A stretch of DNA of 64,000 nt from Lentzea albidocapillata subsp. violacea (lineage in GTDB: Bacteria > Actinomycetota > Actinomycetes > Mycobacteriales > Pseudonocardiaceae). This document shows, piece by piece, positions 51,997 through 60,882 of this stretch (position 1 is the first letter of the stretch; each line of letters starts with the position of its first letter). The notes beneath the pieces are model-generated. The model was not told the DNA's origin. It saw only the letters and a list, made by a program, of their open reading frames with translations, and did no database searches. Location of the stretch: positions 26,412-90,411 of the forward strand of contig NZ_FNET01000028.1 in the NCBI RefSeq assembly GCF_900100275.1, in the 5' to 3' direction. The position numbers were made by a program, and so were the translations under genes.

Positions 51997-52827
51997 ATGG
52001 ATTCGGTGGTCGTCGACGGCGTCAGGATCGGGTTCGACCGAGTGGGCACTGGCGCTGCCGTACTCCTCGCGGGAGGTACCGGAATGCCGCCGATCGCCTG
52101 GCAGGCATGCGGATTGCGCGACGCGTTGACCGACGCGGGTTACGAGGTGATCAGCTACGCGGCTCGCGGAGTCGCGCCCAGTGACGCACCACCACCGCCC
52201 TACACGATCGAGCAGATGGCCGGTGACGCCGCCGGACTGCTCGACGCGCTCGACGTGCGCGACGCGGCATTGGTGGGCTACTCGCTCGGCAGCTTCACCG
52301 TCGAACTGCTGGCCCGGACCCGTCCGGATCTGGCGCGCTGCGCGGTTCTGGTCGCCGGGGCCGGACCTGTCACCCCACTGCTGAGCGCGGTGCTCGCGAT
52401 GGAGGCAGAGCTGATCACCACAGTCGGGCACATTCCGGACACCGCCGCAGCGTTCCAAACCCTCATGACCGGGCTGGCTCCTACCCCCTTACGCGACGAC
52501 GAGGGTCTGGTGAGCCAGTGGGTGCAGATGCTGGGCTACCAGAGGCAGATGTGGACCTCGAAGGACGGTGAGAACGGCCAGTCCACCGCCGCTTGCTCGT
52601 GGCTGCACGACGAACATCGCATGGCCGCGCTGCGCAACATCACCATCCCGGTCCTGGTCGCGTCATTCGAACACGACGTGCTGTTCCCGCCCCGCACCGG
52701 CCGGATCGCCGCCGAAGCCTTGCCACACGGTGAGTTCACCGTGGTCCGTGGCGCCGCCCACGCCGGTGTGATGACCCATCCAGGCGAGACCATCGAGGCT
52801 GTCATCGGCTTCCTCTCACGAACATGA
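51997..52827 (+). CDS. Alpha/beta hydrolase
   Basis: A 276-aa alpha/beta hydrolase starting at ATG after GAGGGGGAG. The nucleophile Ser is in AALVGYSLGSFTVELLA (GYSLG), the acid Asp in PVLVASFEHDVLFPPRTG and the His in VVRGAAHAGVMTHPG. The oxyanion region is VLLAGGTGMPPIAW. The substrate is unknown; the family includes haloperoxidase-like and ester hydrolases. It stands alone between gaps. Confidence 0.85.
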   Translation: MDSVVVDGVRIGFDRVGTGAAVLLAGGTGMPPIAWQACGLRDALTDAGYEVISYAARGVAPSDAPPPPYTIEQMAGDAAGLLDALDVRDAALVGYSLGSFTVELLARTRPDLARCAVLVAGAGPVTPLLSAVLAMEAELITTVGHIPDTAAAFQTLMTGLAPTPLRDDEGLVSQWVQMLGYQRQMWTSKDGENGQSTAACSWLHDEHRMAALRNITIPVLVASFEHDVLFPPRTGRIAAEALPHGEFTVVRGAAHAGVMTHPGETIEAVIGFLSRT

Positions 52828-52954
52828 CCTGCTGAGCACACTCCGATCCGCAGCCACCAGGATCCGCACGACTGTCGGCTTTCCGCCGCCCCGACCAGGC
52901 ACCGCTAGAGCGACCACCCCGCCACGATCTACTTGCGGGCAACCGGCGTCGGCG

Positions 52955-53386
52955 TCACTCCTGGGCGTAGGGCTGCGCGTCGATCCAGAGTCGCTCCGCC
53001 AGGGTGGCACGGAAGGCGGGACAGGCGGTGATGTCCTCGTGCTCGCAGTGCACAGCGCAGTCGATCAGGTCCAGCGACACCTGCGCCTCGCCGATACGAC
53101 GCGCGAGCTCGGCACGATGGCGCACCAGGATGTTGCGGCGCGTCGCCGGGTCCTGTGTAGTGATCATGTCCCGGATGTCGTCAAGACCGAATCCCGCTTC
53201 CTTGGCGCGCAGGATCACCGCCACCCGGTAGAGATCGTCGCGGCCGTACCGGCGGCGCGAGCCCTGCGCGCGGGCCGGGGAGAGCAGGCCGACGGACTCC
53301 CAATGGCGCAGGACGTGGGTGGCCAGGCCGAAGCGTTGCGCGACATCGCCGATGCTCAGCACGGGACGGCCTTGGCTTGACTTCAT
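52955..53386 (-). CDS. MerR family transcriptional regulator
   Basis: About 143 aa. The N-terminal MerR helix-turn-helix is VLSIGDVAQRFGLATHVLRH, then WESVGLLSPARAQGSRRRYG, followed by a dimerisation coiled coil (RRNILVRHRAELARRIGEAQ). A C-terminal Cys/His cluster reads DCAVHCEHEDITACPAFR, which could bind a metal or sense redox state. The ATG at 53386 is followed on the other strand by the methyltransferase start only 28 nt away, so one shared operator likely regulates both. The inducer is unknown. Confidence 0.87.
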   Translation of the reverse strand: MKSSQGRPVLSIGDVAQRFGLATHVLRHWESVGLLSPARAQGSRRRYGRDDLYRVAVILRAKEAGFGLDDIRDMITTQDPATRRNILVRHRAELARRIGEAQVSLDLIDCAVHCEHEDITACPAFRATLAERLWIDAQPYAQE

Positions 53387-53414
53387 GTCGACATTAAGTC
53401 GCAGGATCGCGGCC

Positions 53415-54176
53415 ATGTCCAATGAGACGACGAACCAGGCCGACGCCGATGGCCGTGTCGCGCTGCTTGATCGGGCTGACAGCCTTCCCGGTGCCGCCGC
53501 GTTGCGTACCCGCTCCTATGAGCTGCTCGGTTGCGGCCGCGGGGCGGTGGTGGTCGATGTGGGTTGCGGCACCGGCCGAGCGGTCGCGGAGATGACCGAA
53601 CGAGGTGCGACGGCGGTTGGGGTGGACATTGGCGAGCATCTCATCACTGTTGGGCGCAGCCGCTGGCCGCAGGCGCGGTTCCAGGTCGCCAGCGCCGACG
53701 AGCTTCCCTTCGCGGATGGCGAGGTGGACGCTTACCGGGCGGACAAGGTGTTCCACGAACTTGACGATCCCGCCGAGGCGCTCCGTGAGGCGCGTCGTGT
53801 ACTTGGTCCTGAAGGCAGGGTTGTGCTTCTTGGTCAGGACTGGGACACGTTCGTGATCGACTCCGATGATGCCGAACTGACGCGGATCATCGTGCGGGCT
53901 CGCGCCGACACGGTCCCCTCGCCACGCGCCGCGAGGAGCTACCGGAACCTCTTGCTCGACGCGGGTTTCGTCGATGTCACCGTTGAGGTGTACACCGGCA
54001 TCTTCACCGACACGGCCATGCTGCCCGTGCTCCTCGGCATCGCCGAGGTCGCCCGCGCCGCTGGGACCATCACCCAGGAGCAAGCCGACAGGTGGGCCGC
54101 GGAGCAGACGGAACGAGCTCGGGCGGGCCGGATGTTCTTCGCATTGCCGCTGTTCGTGGCATCCGCACGCCGCTGA
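53415..54176 (+). CDS. SAM-dependent methyltransferase, MerR-regulated
   Basis: A 253-aa class I methyltransferase. Motif I is AVVVDVGCGTGRAVAEMTER, the acidic end of beta2 is AVGVDIGEHL, then QVASADELPFADGEVDAYRA and RVLGPEGRVVLLGQDWDTFV, typical of the UbiE/Methyltransf_11 group. The ATG at 53415 follows GCAGGATCGCGGCC. Paired with a Cys-rich MerR regulator, it may be part of a detoxification response. The substrate is unknown. Confidence 0.85.
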   Translation: MSNETTNQADADGRVALLDRADSLPGAAALRTRSYELLGCGRGAVVVDVGCGTGRAVAEMTERGATAVGVDIGEHLITVGRSRWPQARFQVASADELPFADGEVDAYRADKVFHELDDPAEALREARRVLGPEGRVVLLGQDWDTFVIDSDDAELTRIIVRARADTVPSPRAARSYRNLLLDAGFVDVTVEVYTGIFTDTAMLPVLLGIAEVARAAGTITQEQADRWAAEQTERARAGRMFFALPLFVASARR

Positions 54177-54601
54177 CGTGACGCAGCGAGAGAGCCCGCC
54201 AACGGGCCACTGGCTTCTGTGAGCGTTGGCAGGCAATCGGTCAGAGTGGTGCCGCATCGGTCCTGCGCTCGGCCTGTGCCTGCGGTTGTGGCTCGTCGGT
54301 GGTGCAGGCGCTGGGCCGGAAGGGCTTCGACCAGCGGCTGCGGCTTGAACAGACTCGCTGACCTCACGGCACCGATTCGGACCACCGCACGCTGTTTGCG
54401 AGGTGTGAGGGAGTGAGGCCGAACATCTCGGTGGCCTAGTCCGGCGCAGGGCCGGTCGTCTCTGCCGTGGGTCAGCCAAGGCCCTGGAGCAATACCTACG
54501 GTCGCAATGAAGGGCACGAGATCGTCTCCCAGCGGAGTCTCCATCGATGACGCCGCCACTGGCGGGTTGTCCGGCGTCGCCTACCAGGCGACCATCACCC
54601 G
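54177..54601. other. Intergenic gap
   Basis: About 425 nt with no supported gene or RNA. No repeat or clear promoter is visible. Confidence 0.5.
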
Positions 54602-55243
54602 ATGAGTTACCAGACAGGCGTCCGCTGGAAGTCGCTTCCGTTCGTCGTGTTCGGCTTCGTGATGCTGAGCTGGATCGTCTTCGATGCGTCCGGCGTCATC
54701 GACTTCGACGGCGTGGTGCAACGGATGCGGGCGGCCGACCCGGTCACGACAGCGGCAGTGATCTTCGCGCTGTTGCTGGTGGACGTGCTCCTCCCGGTCC
54801 CGAGCACGCCGCTGTTCGTTCTCGCCGGCACAGCGCTCGGCGTGCCCGGCGGGGCGGCACTCGTGATCGCGGGAGCGATGGCTTCGTCGGCGGGAGCGTA
54901 CGTGCTGGGTCGCTGGGCACGCCCGGTGCTGGTGCGCCGCGTCGTGTCGCTGGAGGACATGGCCGAGATGCACCGCTGGTGGCGCACCTACGGCCCGTGG
55001 CTCTTCGGCGTGGCCCGAGGCGTGCCGATGCTCGTCGAGACCGTCGGTGTCTCCGCAGGAATCAGCCACACCCCGTTCCGCTCCTTCTTCGGGTACACGC
55101 TGCTCGGGACCGCGCCGATCTGCACGGCGTACGTGATCGCGGGCACCTACGCCGAGACCGTCGAACAGATCGTGATGATCTCTGTTGTCGGGTTCCTCGT
55201 GACGGCCGGTGTCGCCTACCTGCTGCGCAGAAGGCTGCGGTGA
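54602..55243 (+). CDS. VTT/DedA-like membrane protein
   Basis: A 213-aa membrane protein with five or six helices. The VTT (SNARE-associated) core is LLVDVLLPVPSTPLFVLAGT, then GAMASSAGAYVLGRWARPVL and WLFGVARGVPMLVETVGVSA, with the family's conserved Pro and Gly-Arg residues. DedA-family proteins are lipid scramblases or transporters; this one's role is unknown. The ATG at 54602 begins MSYQTGVRWK. Confidence 0.8.
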   Translation: MSYQTGVRWKSLPFVVFGFVMLSWIVFDASGVIDFDGVVQRMRAADPVTTAAVIFALLLVDVLLPVPSTPLFVLAGTALGVPGGAALVIAGAMASSAGAYVLGRWARPVLVRRVVSLEDMAEMHRWWRTYGPWLFGVARGVPMLVETVGVSAGISHTPFRSFFGYTLLGTAPICTAYVIAGTYAETVEQIVMISVVGFLVTAGVAYLLRRRLR

Positions 55244-55372
55244 TGACGGCGTGATCTCCCAGCCGCCCCACGGTCGCATGACGGGAGGTCGCGGCCGATC
55301 GGCGTCGTGATGGCCTCCCGAGGGGCTTGCGGTCCGCACAGCGGGCTCTCCGTGGCTGTCGGTGGGTGTGCG

Positions 55373-55526
55373 GATCAGTGCGCGCAGTGTGGGCGGCAGG
55401 CGCCGGTGGCGGACGGCGAGCAGGGTGAGTCCGGCGCCGAGGAAGTAGGCGATGGGCAGGCTGCCGACCAGCAGGGTCCATTAATTGACCTTGCTCGACA
55501 GCAGGGCGCTGATGCCGTCGTGGCGC
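55373..55526 (-). pseudogene. CaCA antiporter fragment
   Basis: The minus strand reads SALLSSKVN, a TAA stop at 55481-55483, then WTLLVGSLPIAYFLGAGLTL. This matches GALISSKINQWTLLVGILPL of the antiporter at 45363, with the Gln codon position now a stop. Only about 50 codons remain, so it is a relic. Confidence 0.7.
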
Positions 55527-55557
55527 GTGCCGTCTCGGCCGCCACCATCAGCTGTGC

Positions 55558-55681
55558 CAGATCGTGCACACCGCGCCAACCCACCTCAGCATCAGGCCGT
55601 AGGGTTGTTCCCCGGCGCCAATCCACAACACGTCTGGCACGCGGTGTACGCCGAGATCACCCGGCTGCTCACCGGCCATGG
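55558..55681 (+). pseudogene. PaaK-like C-terminal fragment
   Basis: It reads QIVHTAPTHLSIRP, then a stop and a frame change, then GANPQHVWHAVYAEITRLLT. This matches QIVQTSPTDLRIRL and DADPEHVWHTTRTEIDRLLT of the intact gene at 49784. It lies 32 nt from the antiporter fragment, the same partner types as in the metal block. Confidence 0.72.
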
Positions 55682-55746
55682 CTCTTGGACCGACGGGCGT
55701 GGCACCCTATCGCCACCCCACCCGCCTCTCACGTCGAGGAGATCCA

Positions 55747-55992
55747 GTGCGCAACGCTCCACCTCGCCGGCAAGTTCGTCACCGAACGGCCGCGATCGTT
55801 CTGGGCGCGATGCTGGCGGTCAGCGCGGTCGCCGTGCTCGTGGCCACGGGCGTGTTCGGCTCGCTTCAGGGCTCCGTGATCGATCCCTGGACGATCGGAA
55901 TCGTCGTCGTCGCTGTCATCGGCGCTGTCATCGCGCGGGTACGGCCAAGCCGCAGCGACGGAAAGTCCGGCGCCAGAGGCTGCGGATGCTAG
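55747..55992 (+). CDS. Small two-helix membrane protein of unknown function
   Basis: An 81-aa protein, GTG start with GAGGAG 5 nt upstream. Two membrane helices: AAIVLGAMLAVSAVAVLVAT and WTIGIVVVAVIGAVIARV. The tail is basic and ends RGCGC. I recognise no family. It lies right after the fragment graveyard; the Shine-Dalgarno and regular codon use argue for a real gene. Confidence 0.5.
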   Translation: MRNAPPRRQVRHRTAAIVLGAMLAVSAVAVLVATGVFGSLQGSVIDPWTIGIVVVAVIGAVIARVRPSRSDGKSGARGCGC

Positions 55993-56123
55993 CCGGCCCG
56001 GCCTCTGTGGGCCTCCCCCGACACGGTTGATCAACAGAGCCGAACTCCGCGGCAGTCCGCACTGGGACCGCATGGCGATGCCGCTGATCTGAGCGGGCGG
56101 CGGTTGTGCGCGACAATGGCGGT

Positions 56124-57848
56124 ATGTCCCACCTGCGGATCGCGCTCGCACAGGTCAACGCCTGCGTGGGTGATCTAGAGGGCAACGCCGGACTGATCGT
56201 CGAGTGGACCCGCACGGCAGCCGAGCGCGGCGCGCACGTGGTGGTGTTCCCCGAGATGGCGCTCACCGGCTACCCGGTCGAGGACCTGTGCCTGCGCACG
56301 TCGTTCGCGCAGGCATCCCGGCGACTGGCGGACGATCTCGCGCGGCGGTTGGAGGAGGCCGGCTGCGGGGAGATACTCGCCTATGTCGGTTATCTCGATC
56401 GCGACGAGGCCGGACCGCGCAACGCGGTGGCCGCGCTGTACCGCGGCGTGGTGGTGGCCCGGCAGTTCAAGCACCACCTGCCCAACTACGGCGTGTTCGA
56501 CGAGCACCGCCATTTCCAGCCCGGCCACACGCTGGATGTCGTGCGGCTGCACGGGATCGACATCGGCCTGGCGATCTGCCAGGACCTCTGGGAGGACGGC
56601 GGCCCCGTCACCGCCCTCGGTGCGGCCGGCGTCGACCTGGTGGTCGCACCCAACGCGTCACCCTACGAACGGTCCAAGGACGATCTCCGGCTACCGCTGG
56701 CCGCCCGGCGGGCGCGTGAAGCGGGCGCGCCGCTGGTGTACACCAACCTGATCGGCGGGCAGGACGACCTGGTGTTCGACGGCGACTCTTTCGTCGTCGC
56801 GGCCGATGGCGCATTGCTCTCGCGCGCCCCGCAGTTCGTGGAACACCTGCTGCTGACCGACCTCGACCTGCCCGCCGGAGGGCACACCACGGAAGGAGAG
56901 TTCCACGGGCTGCAGGTGCGGCGGCACGTGCTGAGCGGCGAACCCTTGCCGCGCAACGAGCCTCTTGCCGCACCGGCGATCAGCCAACCGCTGCCCGACG
57001 AGGCCGAGGTGTGGTCCGCGCTCGTGCTGGGCCTGCGTGACTACGTGCGCAAGAGCGGGTTCCGGTCGGTGATCCTGGGACTGTCGGGCGGTATCGACTC
57101 GGCCGTGACCGCGGCGATCGCGGTGGACGCGCTCGGTCCGGACGCAGTGCACGGGGTGGCGATGCCTTCGGCGTACTCCTCGCGGCACTCGCTGTCCGAC
57201 GCGGCCGAGTCGGCGCGGCGGCTGGGCTGCCACTTCCGGGTGGAACCGGTGGCGGACCTGGTGGAGGTCTTCGTGAACCAGCTGAAGCTGGCCGGTTCCG
57301 GGCTCGCCGAGGAGAACGTCCAGGCCCGCGTCCGCGGCGTGCTGCTCATGGCACTGTCCAATCTGGACGAGCATCTGGTGCTGGCGACCGGGAACAAGAC
57401 CGAGCTCGCGGTGGGTTACTCCACCATCTACGGCGACGCGGTCGGCGGCTTCGCGCCGATCAAGGACGTGTTCAAGACCCAGGTGTGGACCCTTGCCCGG
57501 TGGCGCAACGCCGAGGCGACCAGACGCGGCGAGATTCCGCCCGTCCCGGAGAACTCGATCGCCAAGCCGCCCTCGGCGGAGCTGCGTCCAGGGCAGCTCG
57601 ACACCGATTCGCTGCCCGACTACCACCTGCTGGACGACATCCTGGACGCCTACGTGGAAGGCGACCGCGACCACGCCGACCTGATGGCGGCCGGGTTCGA
57701 GCCGGGAGTGATCGACCGGGTCGTACGCATGGTGGACCGCGCCGAGTACAAGCGTCGGCAGTACCCGCCCGGCACGAAGATCACCCACAAGGCGTTCGGG
57801 CGGGACCGCAGGCTGCCGATCACCAGCACGTGGAGCCACGGTGGTTGA
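56124..57848 (+). CDS. nadE: Glutamine-dependent NAD+ synthetase
   Basis: A 574-aa fusion of a nitrilase-type glutaminase and an NAD synthetase. Glutaminase triad: Glu in VVFPEMALTGYP, Lys in ARQFKHHLPNYGVFDE and Cys in GLAICQDLWEDGG. The synthetase P-loop is VILGLSGGIDSAVTAAIAVD, then MPSAYSSRHSLSDAAESARR and LATGNKTELAVGYSTIYGDA. It amidates nicotinic acid adenine dinucleotide using glutamine. The ATG at 56124 (MSHLRIALAQ) is the family start. It is the only housekeeping-type enzyme in this accessory part, so it may be a second copy. Confidence 0.95.
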   Translation: MSHLRIALAQVNACVGDLEGNAGLIVEWTRTAAERGAHVVVFPEMALTGYPVEDLCLRTSFAQASRRLADDLARRLEEAGCGEILAYVGYLDRDEAGPRNAVAALYRGVVVARQFKHHLPNYGVFDEHRHFQPGHTLDVVRLHGIDIGLAICQDLWEDGGPVTALGAAGVDLVVAPNASPYERSKDDLRLPLAARRAREAGAPLVYTNLIGGQDDLVFDGDSFVVAADGALLSRAPQFVEHLLLTDLDLPAGGHTTEGEFHGLQVRRHVLSGEPLPRNEPLAAPAISQPLPDEAEVWSALVLGLRDYVRKSGFRSVILGLSGGIDSAVTAAIAVDALGPDAVHGVAMPSAYSSRHSLSDAAESARRLGCHFRVEPVADLVEVFVNQLKLAGSGLAEENVQARVRGVLLMALSNLDEHLVLATGNKTELAVGYSTIYGDAVGGFAPIKDVFKTQVWTLARWRNAEATRRGEIPPVPENSIAKPPSAELRPGQLDTDSLPDYHLLDDILDAYVEGDRDHADLMAAGFEPGVIDRVVRMVDRAEYKRRQYPPGTKITHKAFGRDRRLPITSTWSHGG

Positions 57849-58402
57849 CCTGAACCTGAATGGTCGTGTCCGCGCACGCAGGGGGTGATCACAGCGGTCC
57901 GCAGAAGGGATGAGGGATGCCCACCATCCCCTCGCGACAAGGCGGCCGCTCGCCTGGATACGTCCGCATCAGCACGGTTGCGCCTGCGGGCGGTGATGCT
58001 CGGGGCATGGGTGATGACACGGCCGGGCTGAACCTGCTGGCGCTTCCCCAGCCTGGGCACGACGACTTAGAACGGCTCAACAAGAGTCCGCGCGTGGCTG
58101 AGCACCCATCACGTCGACACGCCGACTCGGTCCATTATGGACGGTTCGGTGCGGATGTGTGCCGGTCGGCCATGCCGTTGCCGAAGTCGGCATCGGCGGG
58201 ATCTTCGCGGGTCCGCGCCTGCACTCGAGCTCGGGGACGGGGTCGGAGGGAAGACCGATCCCCTTGGCGTGGTTGCAGGCGCCGGGCGTCCGGATCGGAT
58301 GATCCGGGCGTGACACGGACACCGGTGTCGGTCGTTCACTGTGCCGCAATGAGATTCGCAGGCTACGACTCAGCCGATCGACCAGCTCGTCAGGTGGCGG
58401 CG
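57849..58402. other. Intergenic gap
   Basis: About 550 nt with no supported gene. Open frames on both strands lack family resemblance and codon bias. The 5' end of a transcript cannot be placed. Confidence 0.45.
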
Positions 58403-60112
58403 CTAGGCCTTGTGTACCACCAGGGTTGCGTTGGCCGGCGCGTGTGCGAGCACGTCACCGGACACGGCGATGAACTCCTCGCCGTATCCGGCCTGGTCGG
58501 TCCGCGCGAGGCCCCCGACCTCGACCAGGGTGCGCCCATCCCCGTTCGGCGTCGCACGAACCCACACCCTGCGTCGCTTGATGGTCAGCGACAGTCCCAA
58601 ACCGGCGACGATGAGCACGGAGAACACCAGCACCCATCCTTGGGTGGGATCGTGGGAAACCTGAAGTGACACCCAGTCGCGGACACCGTCGAAGCGGATC
58701 ACGGTGCCGTCGTCGAGCCGCAGTTCCTCACCGACACGCAGGTTCTGACGGGCGGCCTTCACCAGTCCACCGGCCGCGACCATCTTCTGGTCGATCGAGA
58801 AGATGGACTGTCCCCGCCCGGCGTCGGTGCCGAGGTCGCCGCGGTAGACGTCGACGGCGACCGCCGGGTCGTTCGCGGCGGGGAACGCGGACACCAGCAG
58901 CTTGTCGCGGAACGAAGCGGTCGGCGCCAGCATGCCGGTGATCGCGAGCTGGTTGCGGCGGCGCTGCTCGGCATCCGGCATGCTGGGTGGGTCGAACTTG
59001 GTCGCACCCTCGGAGGCCAGGGTGATCGGGTCGACCGGCCGCCACTGGGTCGCGCCGGTGCGCACTTCGCCGTTGGGGAAGGTGACCGTGAACAGCGGCG
59101 TGTAGCCGTGGCCGAGCAGGTAGACGCGGTCACCGGCGGTGCGCAGGGGACTGTTGACCTTGAGCGCGTACGGTCGCCAGACACCGCTGTCCAGGTCCGC
59201 GCCCGACTGGTAGCCGATGTCCGCGCGGAAGCTCTCCGGCTGGCCGTTGGACAGGTAACTGGCGGTGAAGCCATCGACCTTCACGCACAGAGGAGTCAGT
59301 TGCGTGCCGTCCACGCGCAGACCGGGCCGGAACCAGTCGTAGTTGTAGACGCCGGAGTTGCAGAACTGGCCACCGTTGGCCTGGATGATGACCTGCCCCT
59401 CGTAGTTGAACATCTTGCCCAGCGCGAACGCCACGAGCAGGCCGACGAGGGAGAAGTGGAACACCAAGTTGCCGGCCTCGCGCAGGTAGCCGCGCTCGGC
59501 GCTGACGGTGCGCACTCCGCCAGGTTCCTCACGCACCATGCGTCGCCAGCCCTTGAGCCGGTGCTCGACGTGAGCCACGACATCCTCGGGTGTCCGTGTC
59601 GTCTCGCCGCTGGCGTGGTGTGGCATCCGTGCCAGGTTGCGTGGCGTGAGCACGGGCCTGGCCCCCATCTGCCTGGCGTACTCCCAAGTACGCGGCAGCA
59701 GACAGCCGATCAGGGAAACGAACAGCAACAGGTAGATGGCGGAGAACCAGTTGCTGGCATAGACGTCGAAGAACTGCAGCCGATCCAGCAGTCGGCCCCA
59801 CCAGCCGTTCGCCGCGATGTAGTCGTCCACCTTCACAGCGTTGAGGTTGCGCTGCGGCAGCAGAGCACCCGGCATCGCGCCCAAGGCGAGCAGGAACAAC
59901 AGGGTCAAGGCGGTGCGCATGGCTGTGAGACCACGCCACGTGTTGCGCAGGAACGCCACAGAGGCGCCCAGCAACTTCGGCGGCATCACCACGGCCACAT
60001 CCGGTTGCCTGCCATCAGTTTGCTCCGACTGACGACGAGACTTGACAGCATCTGCGGAACCAGGCCGACGGTGGCGTTCACGGCTCGAGAGTAAACGGGC
60101 GGTCACCGGCAT
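58403..60112 (-). CDS. resB: Cytochrome c biogenesis protein ResB/Ccs1
   Basis: About 569 aa. Four membrane helices: three in the first 200 residues (LTLLFLLALGAMPGALLPQR, WFSAIYLLLFVSLIGCLLPR, then NLVFHFSLVGLLVAFALGKM) and one near the C-terminus (GWVLVFSVLIVAGLGLSLTI). A large extracytoplasmic domain separates the last two. ResB works with CcsA in System II cytochrome c maturation. No CcsA gene is in the window. The ATG at 60112 (MPVTARLL) and a GTG at 60130 are both possible. It is divergent from the DUF6153-like gene. Confidence 0.93.
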   Translation of the reverse strand: MPVTARLLSSRERHRRPGSADAVKSRRQSEQTDGRQPDVAVVMPPKLLGASVAFLRNTWRGLTAMRTALTLLFLLALGAMPGALLPQRNLNAVKVDDYIAANGWWGRLLDRLQFFDVYASNWFSAIYLLLFVSLIGCLLPRTWEYARQMGARPVLTPRNLARMPHHASGETTRTPEDVVAHVEHRLKGWRRMVREEPGGVRTVSAERGYLREAGNLVFHFSLVGLLVAFALGKMFNYEGQVIIQANGGQFCNSGVYNYDWFRPGLRVDGTQLTPLCVKVDGFTASYLSNGQPESFRADIGYQSGADLDSGVWRPYALKVNSPLRTAGDRVYLLGHGYTPLFTVTFPNGEVRTGATQWRPVDPITLASEGATKFDPPSMPDAEQRRRNQLAITGMLAPTASFRDKLLVSAFPAANDPAVAVDVYRGDLGTDAGRGQSIFSIDQKMVAAGGLVKAARQNLRVGEELRLDDGTVIRFDGVRDWVSLQVSHDPTQGWVLVFSVLIVAGLGLSLTIKRRRVWVRATPNGDGRTLVEVGGLARTDQAGYGEEFIAVSGDVLAHAPANATLVVHKA

Positions 60113-60284
60113 CCGCACCAGGATCGCCACCTGCGCACAACTTGATGCCTGAACAGGTGCGGCACAAGGGACTTCGTGCCGGTCGCGGCACGATCACAGC
60201 TCAGGCAGTGACCTGCACCCCCTGGGTACCACCAGCCCAAGGGTATTGCCAAGATCGAACTGGGATCCCCTTATCCTGACGAAC

Positions 60285-60776
60285 GTGCTGCTGAGCGACG
60301 GACGTACCAGTGTGGTGACGCGAGCAGGCGCCGTGCGCCTGGTCGCGGCTCTGGGTGTCCTGCTCGGGCTGTTGGTCGTGCAGGGCGCCGCCTGCCTGGA
60401 TCGGGTCGACGCGCCGTTCGGGCACGACCTCATGCCTGCCGTCGCGATCGCCGCTGTCATGTCCGGTGACGCGTCGATGGCGAGGGGCCAGGCGGCGACC
60501 GGTACGGACGCACTGGTCGAAGGACAACGTGGTGAAAGCTCTGTTGGTCCCGTCAGTGCCGGAGAATATCTCGCCTCTACGACGCCGCTCGGCGCGCCGC
60601 TCGGAGTGGTCGGTCTCTGCATCGCCCTGCTGACGGTCGTGCTGCTCGTGGTTGCGGGGCTGGACGGGACGAACCGGCTGATCGCCGTGCTCGTCCGTCC
60701 CCGGACCAGGTGTCCCGCAGTGCAGCGCTGTCACCCGTCACCCGGTCTGGCCGTTCTCTGCGTGCTGCGCGTGTAA
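60285..60776 (+). CDS. DUF6153-like small membrane protein, second copy
   Basis: About 163 aa, GTG start 7 nt after TATCCT (probably leaderless). Two membrane helices (VRLVAALGVLLGLLVVQGAA and GVVGLCIALLTVVLLVVAGL) flank an extracytoplasmic loop, and the C-terminus is PSPGLAVLCVLRV. The LCVLRV ending matches the LCLLRT of the DUF6153-like protein at 37384. It sits between ResB and the ResA/CcdA pair, so it may help deliver metal or thiols. Function unknown. Confidence 0.6.
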   Translation: MLLSDGRTSVVTRAGAVRLVAALGVLLGLLVVQGAACLDRVDAPFGHDLMPAVAIAAVMSGDASMARGQAATGTDALVEGQRGESSVGPVSAGEYLASTTPLGAPLGVVGLCIALLTVVLLVVAGLDGTNRLIAVLVRPRTRCPAVQRCHPSPGLAVLCVLRV

Positions 60777-60882
60777 GCCGAGTCACCCCGCGCTCCTCTT
60801 GCGTCCGCGCTTCGCGGCGTCAAACGGGTGCGGGTCGTGTCCGCCTTTCCGCGTTGCCCGTCGTTTCCGGAGGCCAGAGCCC

